This document shows, piece by piece, positions 24,409-33,189 of a stretch of DNA of 64,000 nt; the first letter of the stretch is position 1, and every line of letters begins with the position of its first letter. Position numbers and translations under genes: made by a program. Origin of the DNA: Thermotoga maritima MSB8 (GTDB taxonomy: Bacteria; Thermotogota; Thermotogae; Thermotogales; Thermotogaceae); contig NC_000853.1 in NCBI RefSeq assembly GCF_000008545.1, forward strand, positions 1,316,465-1,380,464, in the 5' to 3' direction. The notes beneath the pieces are model-generated. The model was not told the DNA's origin. It ran no database searches and saw nothing but the letters and a program-made list of their open reading frames with translations.

Positions 24409-26013
24409 TCATTTTTCCACCATGACAAATAATATGGCAATTTCGATTAAATTATACAGGACCATATGCTTCAAGACTCTTTCCAGTCTTCTTCTCACTC
24501 TTCCATCCTCTTCACACCAGAAGGCAGCAAACAGGGGTTGAACCTTGAGAGAGTACTTTTTTGCAAATTCTCTCACTACTTCTGGACCTTTTAACCTGAT
24601 GCCAAACCTCACACCATCGTACCTTCCGTAGTTCCTCAGAAATCTATCAAGGAGCTTTCTGTCTGACTCTTTCATCTCGATGTATCTCAGAACAAATCTT
24701 TCCAGTCTCTTTCTTTTCATCCTTGCAAGGGCTCTCTTCACTGCTTCTTTTCTTCCTTCAACGAAAGGATGAGCCTTCACCATTGAAACAACAAATTCCA
24801 TGGTCCGGTGATCTTTTGCCATGAAATCAGCGAACGACTCAATATCTTCAAGGAGTGTATATGCCTTTTTGAGCTTTTCTTTCCTTGAAAGGAACTCTCT
24901 ATCAAGAAGAGCCATGTAGGTGGTAAGAAAAAGGATTTGTCTCTGATGAAAGGGGAGCTCTTTAAGCTTTTCTGACGACTCCCTGTATTTTCTTTCAATC
25001 TCCATCTTTATCCACTCGTTCCAGACAGGAAAAGGTGCCCCTGTATCAACACCAGATGTCAACAGTTTTCTTATCGTATCTGCACGAATCATTTTTGTTT
25101 TCCCTTTCAATATATCTGAGATACCTTTGGAGCTGAGAGTTTTTCCTTTCCAAGCGACCTTTTCAACATATCTTCTCAACTGACTTGTGTTCGGATAAGT
25201 TGATCCTGTGTAGTCCAACACAAATTTCTTCGCTTTTTTGAGTAGAGACAGATAATCTTCTGGTACGGGAAGCGAAACGATGATATGTGCAGTGCTGTGG
25301 ATAGACGGTGAATCCATGTCTTTTTCCACAACAAACAGAGTATCCAGGGCTCCAAAGAGATTTCCTGGTTCCTCTCTGTAGTATCCTAGCCAGAAAACGG
25401 CTCCTTGAGAAAGAGCATGGGCAAGTTTTGGATGTTTTTCCCTGATATCCCATGCAAGATCGTTCAGGGAGGAAACAATACAGGTTGGGTGAGGAACCTC
25501 CCTGGATAGTCTGTAGGCCTGTATGTAATCGTGTACCGCCTCAGAGAGTCTTCCAGAATCTGCTTCCCTTCTTGCCAGGGAAAGATATAAAAAGGAAAGT
25601 GTGGATTTTCTGTAATCGTTTTTCCACACCCTCACCTTCCGTAGTGGCTTTATTCCGCTTGCTTCAAAGTTTATTAAAGTAACGATCACAGTATCTCTTA
25701 TTGATTTTGACATCTTGGGAAGGTTTCTTTTCAGGTATCTGTATAAGTTCACATCCGTTTTACCTGTATATTTTAAAAATGCCAGTTTGTTCGCTAAAAG
25801 GAAGTACTTCGCAGTTTCAGACCTGCTGTTCTCCACAGCTTTGTCTGCTCTCCGAATCGCTTCTTTGAAGTTCCCTTTCCACGCGAGTTTTAAAACATCA
25901 AGAATTCTCTTACAATCTCCTGGAATGTTTCCCTCACAGAGAAGATAATTGGCGACCGGGAGAGAAAATGCACCATACTTGAAGATTTCTTTGAGACTCT
26001 CAATACCTTTCAT
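24409..26013 (-). CDS. TPR-like regulator with central helix-turn-helix (module 3)
   Basis: ATG 26013 is preferred to TTG 26019 because AGAGGTGA ends next to the TTG. The 534 residues have helical repeats (about 40-280, including LSLARREADSGRLSEAVHDY) and a central HTH-like segment (LSSKGISDILKGKTKMIRAD, about 300-325). The C-terminal 200 residues are nearly the same as in the other copies. The last 14 residues differ (extended into NLIEIAILFVMVEK). It is almost a duplicate of the module 4 regulator and is divergent from the exported peptide at 26168. Confidence 0.7.
   Translation of the reverse strand: MKGIESLKEIFKYGAFSLPVANYLLCEGNIPGDCKRILDVLKLAWKGNFKEAIRRADKAVENSRSETAKYFLLANKLAFLKYTGKTDVNLYRYLKRNLPKMSKSIRDTVIVTLINFEASGIKPLRKVRVWKNDYRKSTLSFLYLSLARREADSGRLSEAVHDYIQAYRLSREVPHPTCIVSSLNDLAWDIREKHPKLAHALSQGAVFWLGYYREEPGNLFGALDTLFVVEKDMDSPSIHSTAHIIVSLPVPEDYLSLLKKAKKFVLDYTGSTYPNTSQLRRYVEKVAWKGKTLSSKGISDILKGKTKMIRADTIRKLLTSGVDTGAPFPVWNEWIKMEIERKYRESSEKLKELPFHQRQILFLTTYMALLDREFLSRKEKLKKAYTLLEDIESFADFMAKDHRTMEFVVSMVKAHPFVEGRKEAVKRALARMKRKRLERFVLRYIEMKESDRKLLDRFLRNYGRYDGVRFGIRLKGPEVVREFAKKYSLKVQPLFAAFWCEEDGRVRRRLERVLKHMVLYNLIEIAILFVMVEK
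24478..25398. repeat. about 921 bases identical to 34506-35426
   Basis: At a fixed offset of 10028, I saw no differences between these parts of the module 3 and module 4 regulator genes. They encode the HTH and C-terminal half. Scattered differences begin at 25399 and are concentrated at 25399-25800, the TPR part, then fade again towards the start codon. The module 2 regulator shares the 3' third of this tract. Confidence 0.8.
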
Positions 26014-26019
26014 TTTCAA

Positions 26020-26167
26020 TCACCTCTTTATAGTTATACCCCAAAAAATCAAATTGTTTCAAAGCCCATGAAATCTGGTGCTGAAAATGTGCTTCTAGAG
26101 AGGATTTTGGAACAGCCAAAACTTGAAAACCATATAAGGTTTGATAAGGTGATGACAGGTGATCAGA
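26020..26167. promoter_or_regulatory. divergent promoter region (modules 3 and 4 type)
   Basis: This stretch is the same as 36048-36195 except for a few bases and unlike the modules 1 and 2 version. It includes AAAACTTGAAAACCATATAAGG (about 26113-26134). A close match (AAAACTTGAAAACCATATAGGG) occurs again at about 36502-36523, upstream of the module 4 enzyme genes, which points to a shared control site. Confidence 0.45.
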
Positions 26168-26365
26168 ATGCGAAGGGTTTTGATGATAATCTTTTTGATA
26201 CTCGTTCTCCTGTCTACAATCATTTTCGCTGACAAAGTGAAGACAGATAACGAAACGCATTCCTGGAAAAGTGAGATTACGGAACAGGTTCAGGTTGCAC
26301 CCAAAAGTGCAGCTACTTGTGAGGTTACTTTCAAAGGTTCAACTGCTGGAAATCAGAGTTTTTAA
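26168..26365 (+). CDS. Sec-exported signalling peptide precursor, module 3
   Basis: ATG 26168 gives 65 residues (GTG 26159 is possible). The N-terminus MRRVLMIIFLILVLLSTIIFA is a signal peptide with a plausible signal peptidase I site after IFA. The mature part is polar and ends CEVTFKGSTAGNQSF. The closing TAGN is shared with the otherwise different module 1 precursor. It is the same as the module 4 copy and is divergent from the regulator. Likely a pheromone precursor. Confidence 0.65.
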   Translation: MRRVLMIIFLILVLLSTIIFADKVKTDNETHSWKSEITEQVQVAPKSAATCEVTFKGSTAGNQSF

Positions 26366-26469
26366 CCTTTTGCTGTTACTTACAATCTGACTAAATGAAG
26401 TTAAAGGGCATTATTAGTATCAATAAAGGATATTTAAAGCAAAATAAAAAATGGAAAGGAGGGTAAGTC

Positions 26470-26637
26470 ATGGAATTTTTAAATAATCCGACTATAGGAA
26501 AGATTGGACTGGAGTGTTGTCAAAGTAATGGGAACTGTTCTGAGTGTTTCAATCCGGATTGTAATGGGATATGTGACCCTTCATGCAATGCGGTATGTGA
26601 TTGTAATGCTCTATGCACACTGTGTATTGTGCCATAA
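26470..26637 (+). CDS. 55-residue Cys-rich peptide, MEFLN family (peptide A)
   Basis: ATG 26470 is preceded by AAAGGAGGG. The peptide begins MEFLNNPTIGKIGLE and then has 11 cysteines in 37 residues, in CC, CxxC and CxxxC spacing (CCQSNGNCSECFNPDC, then CDPSCNAVCDC). The leader MEFLN is shared with three more peptides here. Position directly upstream of two radical SAM-SPASM genes marks it as a RiPP precursor, with thioether crosslinks as the likely modification. Metal binding is an alternative. Confidence 0.75.
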   Translation: MEFLNNPTIGKIGLECCQSNGNCSECFNPDCNGICDPSCNAVCDCNALCTLCIVP

Positions 26638-26655
26638 GAAGGAGGGTGAAAACTT

Positions 26656-26772
26656 ATGGAGTTCCTGAACGATCCATTAGAGGTTTTTAAACCAGTTGGA
26701 GATATCATGTGTTGTGATAAGAACGGTAACTGTGATTGCATAAACACAGTATGCAACGATTGTGCGTGCTAA
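26656..26772 (+). CDS. 38-residue Cys-rich peptide, MEFLN family (peptide B)
   Basis: ATG 26656 is preceded by AGGAGGGTG. It reads MEFLNDPLEVFKPVGDIM, then CCDKNGNCDCINTVCNDCAC: seven cysteines in the last 20 residues. It is the shortest family member and starts 18 bases after peptide A, with the same leader and the shared CC-x4-NC motif. Confidence 0.72.
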   Translation: MEFLNDPLEVFKPVGDIMCCDKNGNCDCINTVCNDCAC

Positions 26773-26797
26773 AAATATTTACCGTGGGGGTAATAAC

Positions 26798-26968
26798 ATG
26801 GAATTTTTGAATTTCCCAGATAACTCTCTTTCTCCTCTTTGCTGTTCTACAAATCCCAATTGTGATTGCTGGGATTTGAACTGTTCTGGATGTTTTGATG
26901 ACATGTGTGCTGGTTGTCTGGTGTGTTCTCCAAACGCGAACTGTACCAGCTGTTTGGCGAAAAACTAA
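26798..26968 (+). CDS. 56-residue Cys-rich peptide, MEFLN family (peptide C)
   Basis: ATG 26798, after GTGGGGG, was chosen to match the MEFLN start of the sister genes. It has MEFLNFPDNSLSPL, then 11 cysteines (CCSTNPNCDCWDLNC, CFDDMCAGCLVC, CTSC). It ends 13 bases before the start of the first module 3 maturase, whose ribosome site GGGGGGAT fills the gap. Confidence 0.74.
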   Translation: MEFLNFPDNSLSPLCCSTNPNCDCWDLNCSGCFDDMCAGCLVCSPNANCTSCLAKN

Positions 26969-26981
26969 GGGGGGATCTTTC

Positions 26982-28310
26982 GTGTTCAAACCTTCAAGAT
27001 ACAATGTGATTTTCAGAGATGGCGACTACGTTGTGTTTGTGAACTTTCTAACCAGAGCGATCGCTCGTCTGGAAAAAAGCAAAGCAGAAATTGCAGAGAA
27101 GATTCTCAAAGATCCAGACGAAGAGATCCCTGAAGAATGGCTTTCCATAAAGAAAGATTTGATCTACGGTGGGTATATCGTTGATGAGGACTTCGACGAA
27201 ATAGAGCATCTGAAACTTATGAACAGAATGACCCGCTATGATTCTTCCTCGGTTATGGTCACGATCATACCCACCCTGGCATGCAATTTTGATTGTATCT
27301 ACTGCTATGAATCGAAAACAGGACCTTCGATGACAGCGAAAACGGCAGAAAGGATCGTAGAATATCTGAAAAGGCTGATTCGAACCAGAAGATCTATAAG
27401 TGTAGGCTGGTTCGGCGGGGAACCCCTCCTGTGTTTTGACGTGGTGAAGTTCGTAAACTCATCGCTGATAGAAGCATGCAGAGAAAACAATGTGGATTTT
27501 CACTCCTCCATGTCAACGAATGGATACCTTCTCGACAAAGAAAAAGCGGAATGGTTTGACAGGCTCGAAATAAGAAACGTTCAAATAACGATCGATGGCC
27601 CAGAAGATGTTCACAATAAATACAGGCCTTTGAAAGGTGGCAAGGGAACTTTCGACACCATTGTGGAAAATCTGGAGAATCTCTTCAGGGTCACGGAGAA
27701 ACTTCAGGTCACGTTCAGAATGAATGTGGGACCTGACAACTTCCATCGTGTAGAAGAGTTTCTGAACGTTCTGGAGCGATTTCCGAAAGACAGAACGAGG
27801 GTATATTTCAGGTGGATTTTTGGATCGAACAGCAGGGAATTCTTTTTCAGGAAGGTCTATGAGATCAGAGATCGGGAGTCTCTGAACATTCTCAATTTCT
27901 ACGAAAGTGCTGCGAAAAGAGGCTTCAATGTGTTTCTTCCCGTTCTTGTGCAAAACAGATACTGTGAGTACGACTGTGTGTCTTCTGTTGTGATAGGTCC
28001 ACAGGGAGAGTTGTATCCATGCACAGTGAGAGTGGGAAAAGGCATGGAGATAGGAAGATTGACCAACCGAGGACTGGAATACGACAGGAAAAAATATCTC
28101 AGATGGCATTCTTTCGATGCTTTCGAAAGCGAAGAATGCATGAGGTGCAAACTCCTTCCTGTGTGCATGGGAGGATGTAGAAGTGCCAGGTTCGATGGCA
28201 AAACGGGATGCCCTGAAGAGAAAAAGGATCCGGAGAAATTCGCAAGGGAATGGTACAGGATAAAACTCCTTGAAAGGCAGGTCGAAAAACTTGAAGCCTT
28301 CAAGATTTAA
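26982..28310 (+). CDS. radical SAM-SPASM peptide maturase with RRE-like N-terminus (module 3, first)
   Basis: GTG 26982 is set by the ribosome site GGGGGGATC and by the matching start FKPSRYN; an upstream ATG frame only overlaps peptide C. The 442 residues begin with a PqqD/RRE-like region (1-80) likely to bind the MEFLN leader. The radical SAM motif CNFDCIYC is at 101-108, followed by WFGGEPLL and ITIDGPEDVHNKYR. SPASM-type cysteines are in YCEYDC, YPCTVR and CMRCKLLPVCMGGC. Codon use matches the Thermotoga background. Confidence 0.88.
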   Translation: MFKPSRYNVIFRDGDYVVFVNFLTRAIARLEKSKAEIAEKILKDPDEEIPEEWLSIKKDLIYGGYIVDEDFDEIEHLKLMNRMTRYDSSSVMVTIIPTLACNFDCIYCYESKTGPSMTAKTAERIVEYLKRLIRTRRSISVGWFGGEPLLCFDVVKFVNSSLIEACRENNVDFHSSMSTNGYLLDKEKAEWFDRLEIRNVQITIDGPEDVHNKYRPLKGGKGTFDTIVENLENLFRVTEKLQVTFRMNVGPDNFHRVEEFLNVLERFPKDRTRVYFRWIFGSNSREFFFRKVYEIRDRESLNILNFYESAAKRGFNVFLPVLVQNRYCEYDCVSSVVIGPQGELYPCTVRVGKGMEIGRLTNRGLEYDRKKYLRWHSFDAFESEECMRCKLLPVCMGGCRSARFDGKTGCPEEKKDPEKFAREWYRIKLLERQVEKLEAFKI

Positions 28311-29655
28311 TTTGGTAATAAATGAAAGCGATGGCACACTTTTGTTCAACACGCTTTCTCAAGCCCTTCTGTGGATAGATAGGAAAAACACCAACAAGGT
28401 ACTGAAGACCCTGGAAGATCCTTCCTCGACAGAACTTTCGAAAACGGAAGTTGAAAAGTTGAAACGGGGAATGTTTTTGCTTGATGACAACTTCGATGAA
28501 CTGGAGTTTCTAAAATTTCGCTTCAACACGTATCGCTACAGTGACAGATTTTTGAGATACACAATTGTTTTAACCCACTCCTGTAACTTCGATTGCGTTT
28601 ACTGTTATCAGAAGGTACTTCATATTTCCTCGGGATCCTACATTTCTGAAAAAGTGCAAAGCAACTTCCTCCTGGATGTGGAAAGAAAATTAGAATACCA
28701 AAAACCAAACCTGCTGAGCGTTACTTTCTACGGGGGAGAACCTTTGCTTCTGGAAGAAACAGTGGTGAATCTGAGCAGCAAACTGAAAAGACTCTGCGAA
28801 AAATATGGTGTGAAGTACGATTCCTTCATCGTGACAAATGGCTACCTTCTGACGGAGAAGATGGTAGATGATCTTCAGAAAGCAGGAATAAAGGCACTGG
28901 ACATAACACTGGACGGTACAGAGGTGTACCACGATCGGTACAGGAAAGCCAGAAACGGTGCTCCAACTTTCAGCTCCATTTTCGAAAATATCTTTCGTGC
29001 TGTCAACAAAGGCTTATTCGTTCAGATCAGAGTGAACGTGTCTAGAGAGAACATTGAAGATGTGAAGAAACTCATCGATAGGATAGCAGAGAAAAAGTTG
29101 AGAGTGGAGTTCAATTTCCAGCCCATAGAGATCGTTGAGGGAAATCCCACAGGCTTTCAGGACACAGCACTGAACACAGAAGAGTTTGCGGAGATAGAAA
29201 CGAAGCTGTGGTGGTACATCAGGGAGAAAATTCCTGAGTATCCTTTTGAATATTTCAAAAAACCACGTTTTGCAAGATGTGATGCCATGTGTAAGAACAG
29301 TTTCGTGGTCGATGTGGATGGAAGAGTGTACAAATGTTGGGGAGAACTTGGTATGGAGAACTGTTCAGGTTTTTTGAAAGAAACCGGAGTCGAATTCACT
29401 GGATCGTATTTGAAGTGGTTGACGTATGACCCACTTGAAGACGAAGAATGCAGAAGATGCCTTGTGCTTCCTTTCTGTATGGGTGGATGTGCTTTCAACA
29501 GGGTGGTTTATAGAACCCTGAAATCCTCAAAGGTAAAAAAGCCTCACACATGCATCCCGTTGAGGTACAATTTAAATGAGTTTATAAAGATAGTTGCAGA
29601 TTACAAAAGGAGGAGTGCCGTTCATGGAATTTCTCAACGATCCAGTGGTGGATGA
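28291..29655 (+). CDS. radical SAM-SPASM peptide maturase with RRE-like N-terminus (module 3, second)
   Basis: TTG 28291 gives LKPSRFN, aligning with FKPSRYN of the preceding paralog, and has AAAGGCAGG upstream. The genes overlap by 20 bases. The 454 residues carry an RRE-like start, CNFDCVYC at 98-105, FYGGEPLLLE, ITLDGTEVYHDRYR, and C-terminal CDAMCKN, YKCWGE and CRRCLVLPFCMGGC. Two diverged maturases in tandem with four precursors suggest either different substrates or two successive steps. Confidence 0.88.
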   Translation: MKPSRFNLVINESDGTLLFNTLSQALLWIDRKNTNKVLKTLEDPSSTELSKTEVEKLKRGMFLLDDNFDELEFLKFRFNTYRYSDRFLRYTIVLTHSCNFDCVYCYQKVLHISSGSYISEKVQSNFLLDVERKLEYQKPNLLSVTFYGGEPLLLEETVVNLSSKLKRLCEKYGVKYDSFIVTNGYLLTEKMVDDLQKAGIKALDITLDGTEVYHDRYRKARNGAPTFSSIFENIFRAVNKGLFVQIRVNVSRENIEDVKKLIDRIAEKKLRVEFNFQPIEIVEGNPTGFQDTALNTEEFAEIETKLWWYIREKIPEYPFEYFKKPRFARCDAMCKNSFVVDVDGRVYKCWGELGMENCSGFLKETGVEFTGSYLKWLTYDPLEDEECRRCLVLPFCMGGCAFNRVVYRTLKSSKVKKPHTCIPLRYNLNEFIKIVADYKRRSAVHGISQRSSGG

Positions 29656-29809
29656 AAAGGTCTATCTGAGTTTCTGCGATAGTCTGAAAGACCGATGTGG
29701 AGACAGAGTGGGAAACTGTGATGAATGTACGAACAGTCACTGTGTAGGCCTTTGCAACACCGAATGTGATCATGTTCCATGGTGGAAGCGAATTTTCCTC
29801 TGGTGGTGA
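29624..29809 (+). CDS. 61-residue Cys-containing peptide, MEFLN family (peptide D)
   Basis: ATG 29624 with AAAAGGAGGAG upstream overlaps the end of the second maturase gene. It starts MEFLNDPVVDEKVY and has seven cysteines (SFCDSLKDRC, NCDECTNSHC, CNTEC), then a distinct basic-aromatic end VPWWKRIFLWW. That amphipathic tail is absent from peptides A-C and could interact with membranes. Its separate position between enzyme and exporter suggests a different role, such as a second product or an immunity-linked peptide. Confidence 0.72.
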   Translation: MEFLNDPVVDEKVYLSFCDSLKDRCGDRVGNCDECTNSHCVGLCNTECDHVPWWKRIFLWW

Positions 29810-29816
29810 AGGTCAT

Positions 29817-30629
29817 TTGAAACTTCTGATCAAAACGTTGTACTTCATTAGAAAAGATATCCTCATCTGGCTTTCTTACAGAACACAGCTTGTTCTCGGG
29901 CTCTTATCCGGTTTTGTGGGAATTGTCCAGTTCGGTTTCATTGGAAAATTCATCGCACAGGGGAACTACTTTCCCCTGATAGAGCGATACGGTGGTGACA
30001 TCCTGGCGTACTTCATCACTGGTTCTGTTTTCATGTCTTACACGAATCTTGCCCTCATGACCTTCAAAGGTGTCATACAGAGAGAACAGAGCATGGGAAC
30101 TCTCGAGTACATCCTTCTTTCAAAGACACCTCTCTGGCAGCTTTTTCTCTTCAGTTTCGTGTCTTCCTTCTTTTTCACCACGCTGAACATCACACTGATT
30201 TTTCTGGGACTGGTCTATCTCTTCTCGGTTCATATCACACCGAACTTTCTTGAAGCCCTGGTTGTTCTTTTCACTGTAATGCTTCCTCTCATGGGTATTG
30301 GCCTTCTCTCTGCGTCCATCGTTCTCGTCACAAAAAGAGGAGATCCTGTGGGGTGGCTTTACACCACACTCAGTGGCTTGTTTTCTGGTATCTACTTTCC
30401 CGTGGAAATTCTTCCAGACTGGATAAGACCTGTTTCGTACCTCATTCCCAGCACTTATGGCATAGACCTTTTGCGAAGAGTCCTCATGAGAGGCGAACAC
30501 CTTTCCAGTGTGTCGGAAGGACTGGTTCTTCTTGCAGCAACAGGAACAGTATTGATATCAGCGGGAATCGTTGCGTTCAAAAGATCCTTCAATCAGGCCC
30601 GATTGAGAGGAAGTCTGAGCTGGTACTGA
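29817..30629 (+). CDS. ABC-2 type permease (module 3)
   Basis: TTG 29817 gives 270 residues; an earlier ATG frame lies inside peptide D. Six hydrophobic segments are present, with the family pattern LFSGIYFPVEILPDWIRPVSYLIPSTY near residue 190. It works with the ATPase encoded next and should export the MEFLN-family products or give protection from them. Confidence 0.82.
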   Translation: MKLLIKTLYFIRKDILIWLSYRTQLVLGLLSGFVGIVQFGFIGKFIAQGNYFPLIERYGGDILAYFITGSVFMSYTNLALMTFKGVIQREQSMGTLEYILLSKTPLWQLFLFSFVSSFFFTTLNITLIFLGLVYLFSVHITPNFLEALVVLFTVMLPLMGIGLLSASIVLVTKRGDPVGWLYTTLSGLFSGIYFPVEILPDWIRPVSYLIPSTYGIDLLRRVLMRGEHLSSVSEGLVLLAATGTVLISAGIVAFKRSFNQARLRGSLSWY

Positions 30630-30638
30630 GGTGAAAAC

Positions 30639-31355
30639 GTGCTAGAGGTGATCGATGTCTGGAAGAAATACCCTCCGAAAACACAGGCTTTAAGGGAAGT
30701 GAGTTTTGAGGCGGAAGAAGGAAGTATCACGGCGGTCTTCGGCGAGAACGGTTCTGGAAAGACGACGCTTTTGAAGGTTATAGCCTCCTTTCTCATTCCT
30801 GACAGAGGGAAGGTTCTCATAGACAGTGTGAACATCGTGGAAAAGCCTTCCTTTGCAGTAGAAAAGGTCAGCATATCAACCGGGTATGAGAGGAGCTTCT
30901 ACTACAGGTTGAGTGTGGAAGAGAATCTGAAGTTTTTTGGTATGTTGAACGACCTTCTTGGAAAAACGCTGAAGAGAGAAACAGAAAGAGTGATGAAGGA
31001 ACTGGGTCTTCTGGAGTGCAGGAAAAAGAGGTACATGGAACTTTCCACCGGGTACAAAAAAAGAGTTGATGTGGCAAGAGCCCTGATGAAAAAGGCGAGC
31101 ATATACATCTTCGATGAGCCGTGCAGTGGAGTTGATCTCAGAACGAGATTGAAGATACACGAGATCATGAAAAGACTCAAAGAGAGTGGTAGAATCGTCA
31201 TCTTTGCAAGTCATGACCTGGAGGATCTAAAGATCGCAGACAGGGTGATCGTTTTGAAAAAGGGCGAAAAAGTTCTCGAATTTTCTCCAAAAAAGGAAGA
31301 TTTGGCGGCAGTGTTGAGAGGTATTTTAGAGATACAGGCATTTCCGGGGGATTGA
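30639..31355 (+). CDS. ABC transporter ATP-binding protein (module 3)
   Basis: GTG 30639 after GAGGTG gives 238 residues. Walker A is GENGSGKTT, the signature region LSTGYKKRVDVARAL, Walker B IYIFDEPCSGVD, and the switch is FASHDLE. It lies nine bases after the permease gene and forms an ABC-2 exporter with it, probably as a homodimer since only one permease gene is present. Confidence 0.87.
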   Translation: MLEVIDVWKKYPPKTQALREVSFEAEEGSITAVFGENGSGKTTLLKVIASFLIPDRGKVLIDSVNIVEKPSFAVEKVSISTGYERSFYYRLSVEENLKFFGMLNDLLGKTLKRETERVMKELGLLECRKKRYMELSTGYKKRVDVARALMKKASIYIFDEPCSGVDLRTRLKIHEIMKRLKESGRIVIFASHDLEDLKIADRVIVLKKGEKVLEFSPKKEDLAAVLRGILEIQAFPGD

Positions 31356-31361
31356 GAGGCT

Positions 31362-33077
31362 ATGAAATTTTTCTCAGCAAGTAACGTCAGAGACGATATC
31401 AAAAAATTCGAGAGGAAATACAAAAGGTACTATCCGATCTTCTTGTTACTGGAGAGCCTGTTTTTAACCACCAACGTTCTCACTCCACTTCTCATAAAAA
31501 AGACCATCGACAGTGCGTTCTACAGGGGTTCTGTAGAAGAAGTCGCTCTGTTTTCCATACTTTATTTTGTCGTTCTTGTGTCTCAGTCCTTCATCATGTA
31601 CAGACTGAACTTCTCAGTTGCGAAACACCTGCTGAACGCATCACGGGCTAAGGAATCAAAGGGGGTTTATGCGAAAATCCTGACACTTCCACTATCTTTT
31701 CTGAACTCGAAAAACACCGGTGATTATCTTTCGATCTTCATGAGGGATATTCCGAAGGTGGCCTCGGGGGTTTATCTTGCGAGGCTTCAGTTTTTCTTCA
31801 ATCTGGGATTTTTTCTTGTTGTTCTTTCGCTTCTGTTCATTCTGAATGTGAAACTTGCCCTTGTGGTTCTGGCGAGCATCGTTCTGTTTTTTGTATCGAC
31901 TTCAATCCTGAAAAAGATGGTCATCAGGACATCTCAGAGAGATCAGGAAGCCTACCAGAGATTTTTGAAAAGATCCAGAGAAGTGGTGGAAGGAACACCG
32001 GTTCTCAAACAGTTTTCTGGCCTTTTGTTTCTCAGAGATTTCCTCGATTCAAGTGCCAGAGAGTGGAGCAGGGCAAGCATCATCCACAGCACGGTAAACG
32101 AACTTTCGAACAGGAACATCGAGATGAACAGATGGGTCGGGAGTACCATTGTCCTTGCCTTCGGTGTTTACCTTCTCTGGAAGGGTGAGATAAGTGTTGG
32201 AACGCTTCTGGCTTTTGAATCCTATATGAACTGGATATACGACATCGTCAGAATGGCACTCACAGGTCTGACGACGTTTTTCTCTACAGTTCCAAACTGG
32301 GAAAATTTTACAAGAGTGTTTTCCCTGCCCTTTGAAAGAGCAAGCGGAATAGATCTTGAAAGGTTCGAAAAACTGCAGTTGAAAAACGTGCATTTTAAAT
32401 ACGATGAAACACCTGTTCTCACTGGTTTGAATTTCGAGATAAACTCCGGGGATAAGATCGCAATTGTGGCAAGATCTGGTGCAGGAAAGAGCACGCTCGT
32501 TTCTCTTTTCAACAGGCTACTGTCTCCCACAGAGGGTGAAATTCTCATAAACGGTGTTCCCATCGAACAGTACTCTCTTCAATCACTCAGAAGAAACATC
32601 GTTCTTGTTCGATCGAACGATATTTTGTTCGACACCACTATCAAAAACAATATCACCCTTTTTGAAGACTTCCCAGAAGATGAGATCGAAAATGTTCTCA
32701 AAATGTGTGAGTGTGACTTTGTTAAGGAACTGGAAAACGGAATAGACACGGTTGTTGGAGAAAGAGGGACAAGACTCTCAGATGGTCAGAGACAGAGAAT
32801 CGTCCTTGCAAGGGCCCTGATAAGAAAGCCGCAGGTTCTGATTCTGGACGAGGTTACATCTGGTGTTGACAGCGAAACAGAGGAAAAGATCCTTGAAAAA
32901 ATTCTGAATGAGATCGAGACGGTGATCATCGTCTCTCATAGACTTTCTACCATAAAAAAGGCCAGCAGAATCATTGTACTGAACGATGGAAGGGTGGAAG
33001 CTGAAGGGACCCACGAAGAACTCATGAAGAAATCTCCTCTCTACAGAGAAATTGTGAAGAGCCAGCTGATGAGATGA
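31362..33077 (+). CDS. ABC exporter, fused membrane and ATPase domains (module 3)
   Basis: A 571-residue intact exporter starting at ATG 31362. The membrane domain spans about 1-320; the ATPase domain has ARSGAGKST, LSDGQRQRIVLAR and LILDEVTSGVD. The signature uses LSDGQ for the common LSGGQ, as do its paralogs. It is the intact twin of the frameshifted gene at 20484-22201 and shares 650 identical bases with it. No C39 peptidase domain is attached. Confidence 0.88.
   Translation: MKFFSASNVRDDIKKFERKYKRYYPIFLLLESLFLTTNVLTPLLIKKTIDSAFYRGSVEEVALFSILYFVVLVSQSFIMYRLNFSVAKHLLNASRAKESKGVYAKILTLPLSFLNSKNTGDYLSIFMRDIPKVASGVYLARLQFFFNLGFFLVVLSLLFILNVKLALVVLASIVLFFVSTSILKKMVIRTSQRDQEAYQRFLKRSREVVEGTPVLKQFSGLLFLRDFLDSSAREWSRASIIHSTVNELSNRNIEMNRWVGSTIVLAFGVYLLWKGEISVGTLLAFESYMNWIYDIVRMALTGLTTFFSTVPNWENFTRVFSLPFERASGIDLERFEKLQLKNVHFKYDETPVLTGLNFEINSGDKIAIVARSGAGKSTLVSLFNRLLSPTEGEILINGVPIEQYSLQSLRRNIVLVRSNDILFDTTIKNNITLFEDFPEDEIENVLKMCECDFVKELENGIDTVVGERGTRLSDGQRQRIVLARALIRKPQVLILDEVTSGVDSETEEKILEKILNEIETVIIVSHRLSTIKKASRIIVLNDGRVEAEGTHEELMKKSPLYREIVKSQLMR
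31962..32611 (+). repeat. 650-base tract identical to 21086-21735
   Basis: Second copy of the gene-conversion tract described at 21086-21735. It covers the end of the membrane domain through Walker A and the Q-loop. Confidence 0.85.
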
Positions 33078-33189
33078 TTCGATTTTTCTGCCACACGTCA
33101 ACTGAATTGTAACAAATCGTCCATTTGTAAAATTATGACTTATTTAGGTTATAACCGCTAACGGGTGTATAGGGGAAAGGACGGTGTTC

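Noticed and set aside
27513-28352. 279-residue minus-strand open frame
   Set aside because: Antisense to the first module 3 maturase.
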